A stretch of DNA of 5,331 nt from Nitrosopumilaceae archaeon (GTDB taxonomy: Archaea > Thermoproteota > Nitrososphaeria > Nitrososphaerales > Nitrosopumilaceae). The translations under genes were made by a program, and so were the position numbers. Shown here in pieces: positions 4,495 to 5,331 of the stretch (position 1 is its first letter; the number at the start of each line of letters is the position of its first letter). The stretch covers positions 1-5,331 of the forward strand of contig JACENB010000131.1 of assembly GCA_013867245.1 (NCBI GenBank). The letters are read 5' to 3'. A model generated the notes under the pieces. The model was not told the origin of the DNA. It did not search any database and was given only the letters and a program-made list of their open reading frames with translations.

Positions 4495-5331
4495 CTATTC
4501 GTTAATCATCTTTCTTAATCCAGCACATCTGTTTCGAATGGTAACCTCTGTAACTCCTGATGCAATGGATATGTCTTTTTGTGATTTAACTTCACCTGTA
4601 CTAATACATGCAAGATAAAGTGCAGCAGCTGCTATTCCCATTGGGTCCTTTCCTGCAACGACTCCCATCTTCTTTGCTTCATTAAGAATGGCAATTGCTT
4701 TACGTTTACTTTTCTCACTTAGCTCTGCAATACTTGCGATTCTTGAAACTCCTTTTACAGGATCTACTACTGGCATCTTTAGTTCTAATTCTCTGAAAAT
4801 TAATCTGTAACATCTGGCAACATCTTTTCTTCTAATGTTAATTCCCTTTGCAACATCATCTAATGTTCTTGGAGTTTCTGTATTTCTACAGGATGCATAA
4901 AGACATGCTGCTACTAATCCTTGGATTGAACGGCCTCTGACTAGTTTCTTCTCCATTGCTTTTCTGTAAATGTAAGCTGCTTTTTCAATTACTGCATCAG
5001 TTAGTGCCAGTTTATCTTTTAATTTGTCCATTTCATTTAGTGCTTGTCTTAGATTTCTATCTGCTGACGAATGTGCTTGACTTCTACTGTCCCAAGTTCT
5101 TAGTCTTTCAATTGAACTTTTGACACTTGCAGATAATGGTTTTCCTGTTGAATCCTTGTTTGCTGCACCAATTACTGTTGATAATCCCATGTCGTGCATT
5201 GTAAGTGATGTACCTGCACCTGTTCTAGCTTTATTTCCTTCATCATTTGAGAAAGAACGCCATTCAGCTCCAGTGTCAGCAATTTTATCAGATACGACAA
5301 ATCCACATTTTCCACAAAATAATTCTCCTGT
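4495..5331 (-). CDS. tfb: Transcription initiation factor B (TFB), N-terminus cut by the window edge
   Basis: TFB is the archaeal TFIIB homologue that binds TBP and the BRE element and recruits RNA polymerase. The reading frame stays open to base 5331, so the 278 visible residues lack only the first part of the protein, including the first Cys pair of the zinc ribbon. Visible in order are the second pair F-C-G-K-C-G-F (5-11), the reader/linker region with E-W-R-S-F (23-27) and M-H-D-M-G-L-S-T-V-I-G (45-55), first cyclin fold (about 92-181, with R-G-R-S-I-Q-G-L-V-A-A-C-L-Y) and second cyclin fold (about 192-276). The second fold ends in the helix-turn-helix Q-K-D-I-S-I-A-S-G-V-T-E-V-T-I-R-N-R that contacts the BRE. 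The ATG at 5199 is internal and not the real start, because family-conserved sequence continues upstream. These archaea often carry several TFB paralogues; which one this is cannot be told here. Confidence 0.95.
   Translation of the reverse strand, partial: TGELFCGKCGFVVSDKIADTGAEWRSFSNDEGNKARTGAGTSLTMHDMGLSTVIGAANKDSTGKPLSASVKSSIERLRTWDSRSQAHSSADRNLRQALNEMDKLKDKLALTDAVIEKAAYIYRKAMEKKLVRGRSIQGLVAACLYASCRNTETPRTLDDVAKGINIRRKDVARCYRLIFRELELKMPVVDPVKGVSRIASIAELSEKSKRKAIAILNEAKKMGVVAGKDPMGIAAAALYLACISTGEVKSQKDISIASGVTEVTIRNRCAGLRKMINE

Noticed and set aside
5197..5199. ATG at 5199 as the start of the TFB protein
   Set aside because: The same frame continues upstream to the window edge with the zinc-ribbon Cys pair and E-W-R-S-F, so this Met is internal.
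1..5331. tRNA, rRNA, CRISPR, insertion sequence, phage or defence genes
   Set aside because: Nearly all bases are covered by the genes listed and the gaps are under 130 bases; no matching structure or repeat was seen.

Overview
The window most likely comes from an ammonia-oxidising archaeon of the Nitrosopumilus type (Thaumarchaeota/Nitrososphaeria). The DNA is clearly A+T-rich. One edge carries an archaeal transcription factor B (TFB). Several genes have a TATA-like element about 25-30 bases before a start codon with no Shine-Dalgarno site, the arrangement of leaderless archaeal transcripts. The polyhydroxyalkanoate (PHA) genes are of the class III PhaC/PhaE type known from these archaea. 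No RNA gene, insertion sequence, CRISPR array or mobile element was seen.

Layout. Bases 1-121 (minus) are the N-terminus of a universal stress protein cut by the window edge. Next, on the plus strand, is an alpha/beta hydrolase (250-1044; a longer start at 199 is possible). It is followed by a two-gene operon: a small protein with a Met-rich, phasin-like N-terminal part and a C-terminal AbrB/SpoVT DNA-binding domain (1081-1506), overlapping a helical phasin-like protein (1503-1931). A T-rich tract closes this operon. Facing it on the minus strand is phaE-phaC (3601 to 1969), the two subunits of a class III PHA synthase, overlapping by 11 bases. Divergent from phaE across only 54 bases is a small conserved-type archaeal protein (3656-4048). 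Then come a compact Gpt-like phosphoribosyltransferase with a TTG start (4087-4491) and, convergent to it after 3 bases, a TFB gene (4495-5331) that runs off the right edge without its N-terminus.

How the genes fit together. Bases 250 to 3601 read as a PHA storage-granule locus: synthase (PhaC with partner PhaE), a granule-coat protein (phasin-like), a candidate granule-sensing regulator (AbrB fused to a phasin-like segment) and a hydrolase that may act on the polymer, its oligomers or an unrelated ester. Monomer-supply genes (ketothiolase, reductase) are not in this window.

The most interesting observations are a perfect 7-base inverted repeat bracketing the TATA box of the AbrB-phasin operon, which is a candidate operator for the AbrB protein itself, and a single A/T-rich element placed symmetrically between the divergent phaE and 3656 start codons, which may serve both genes. 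All functional statements come from reading the sequence and remembered family motifs; no database search was run.
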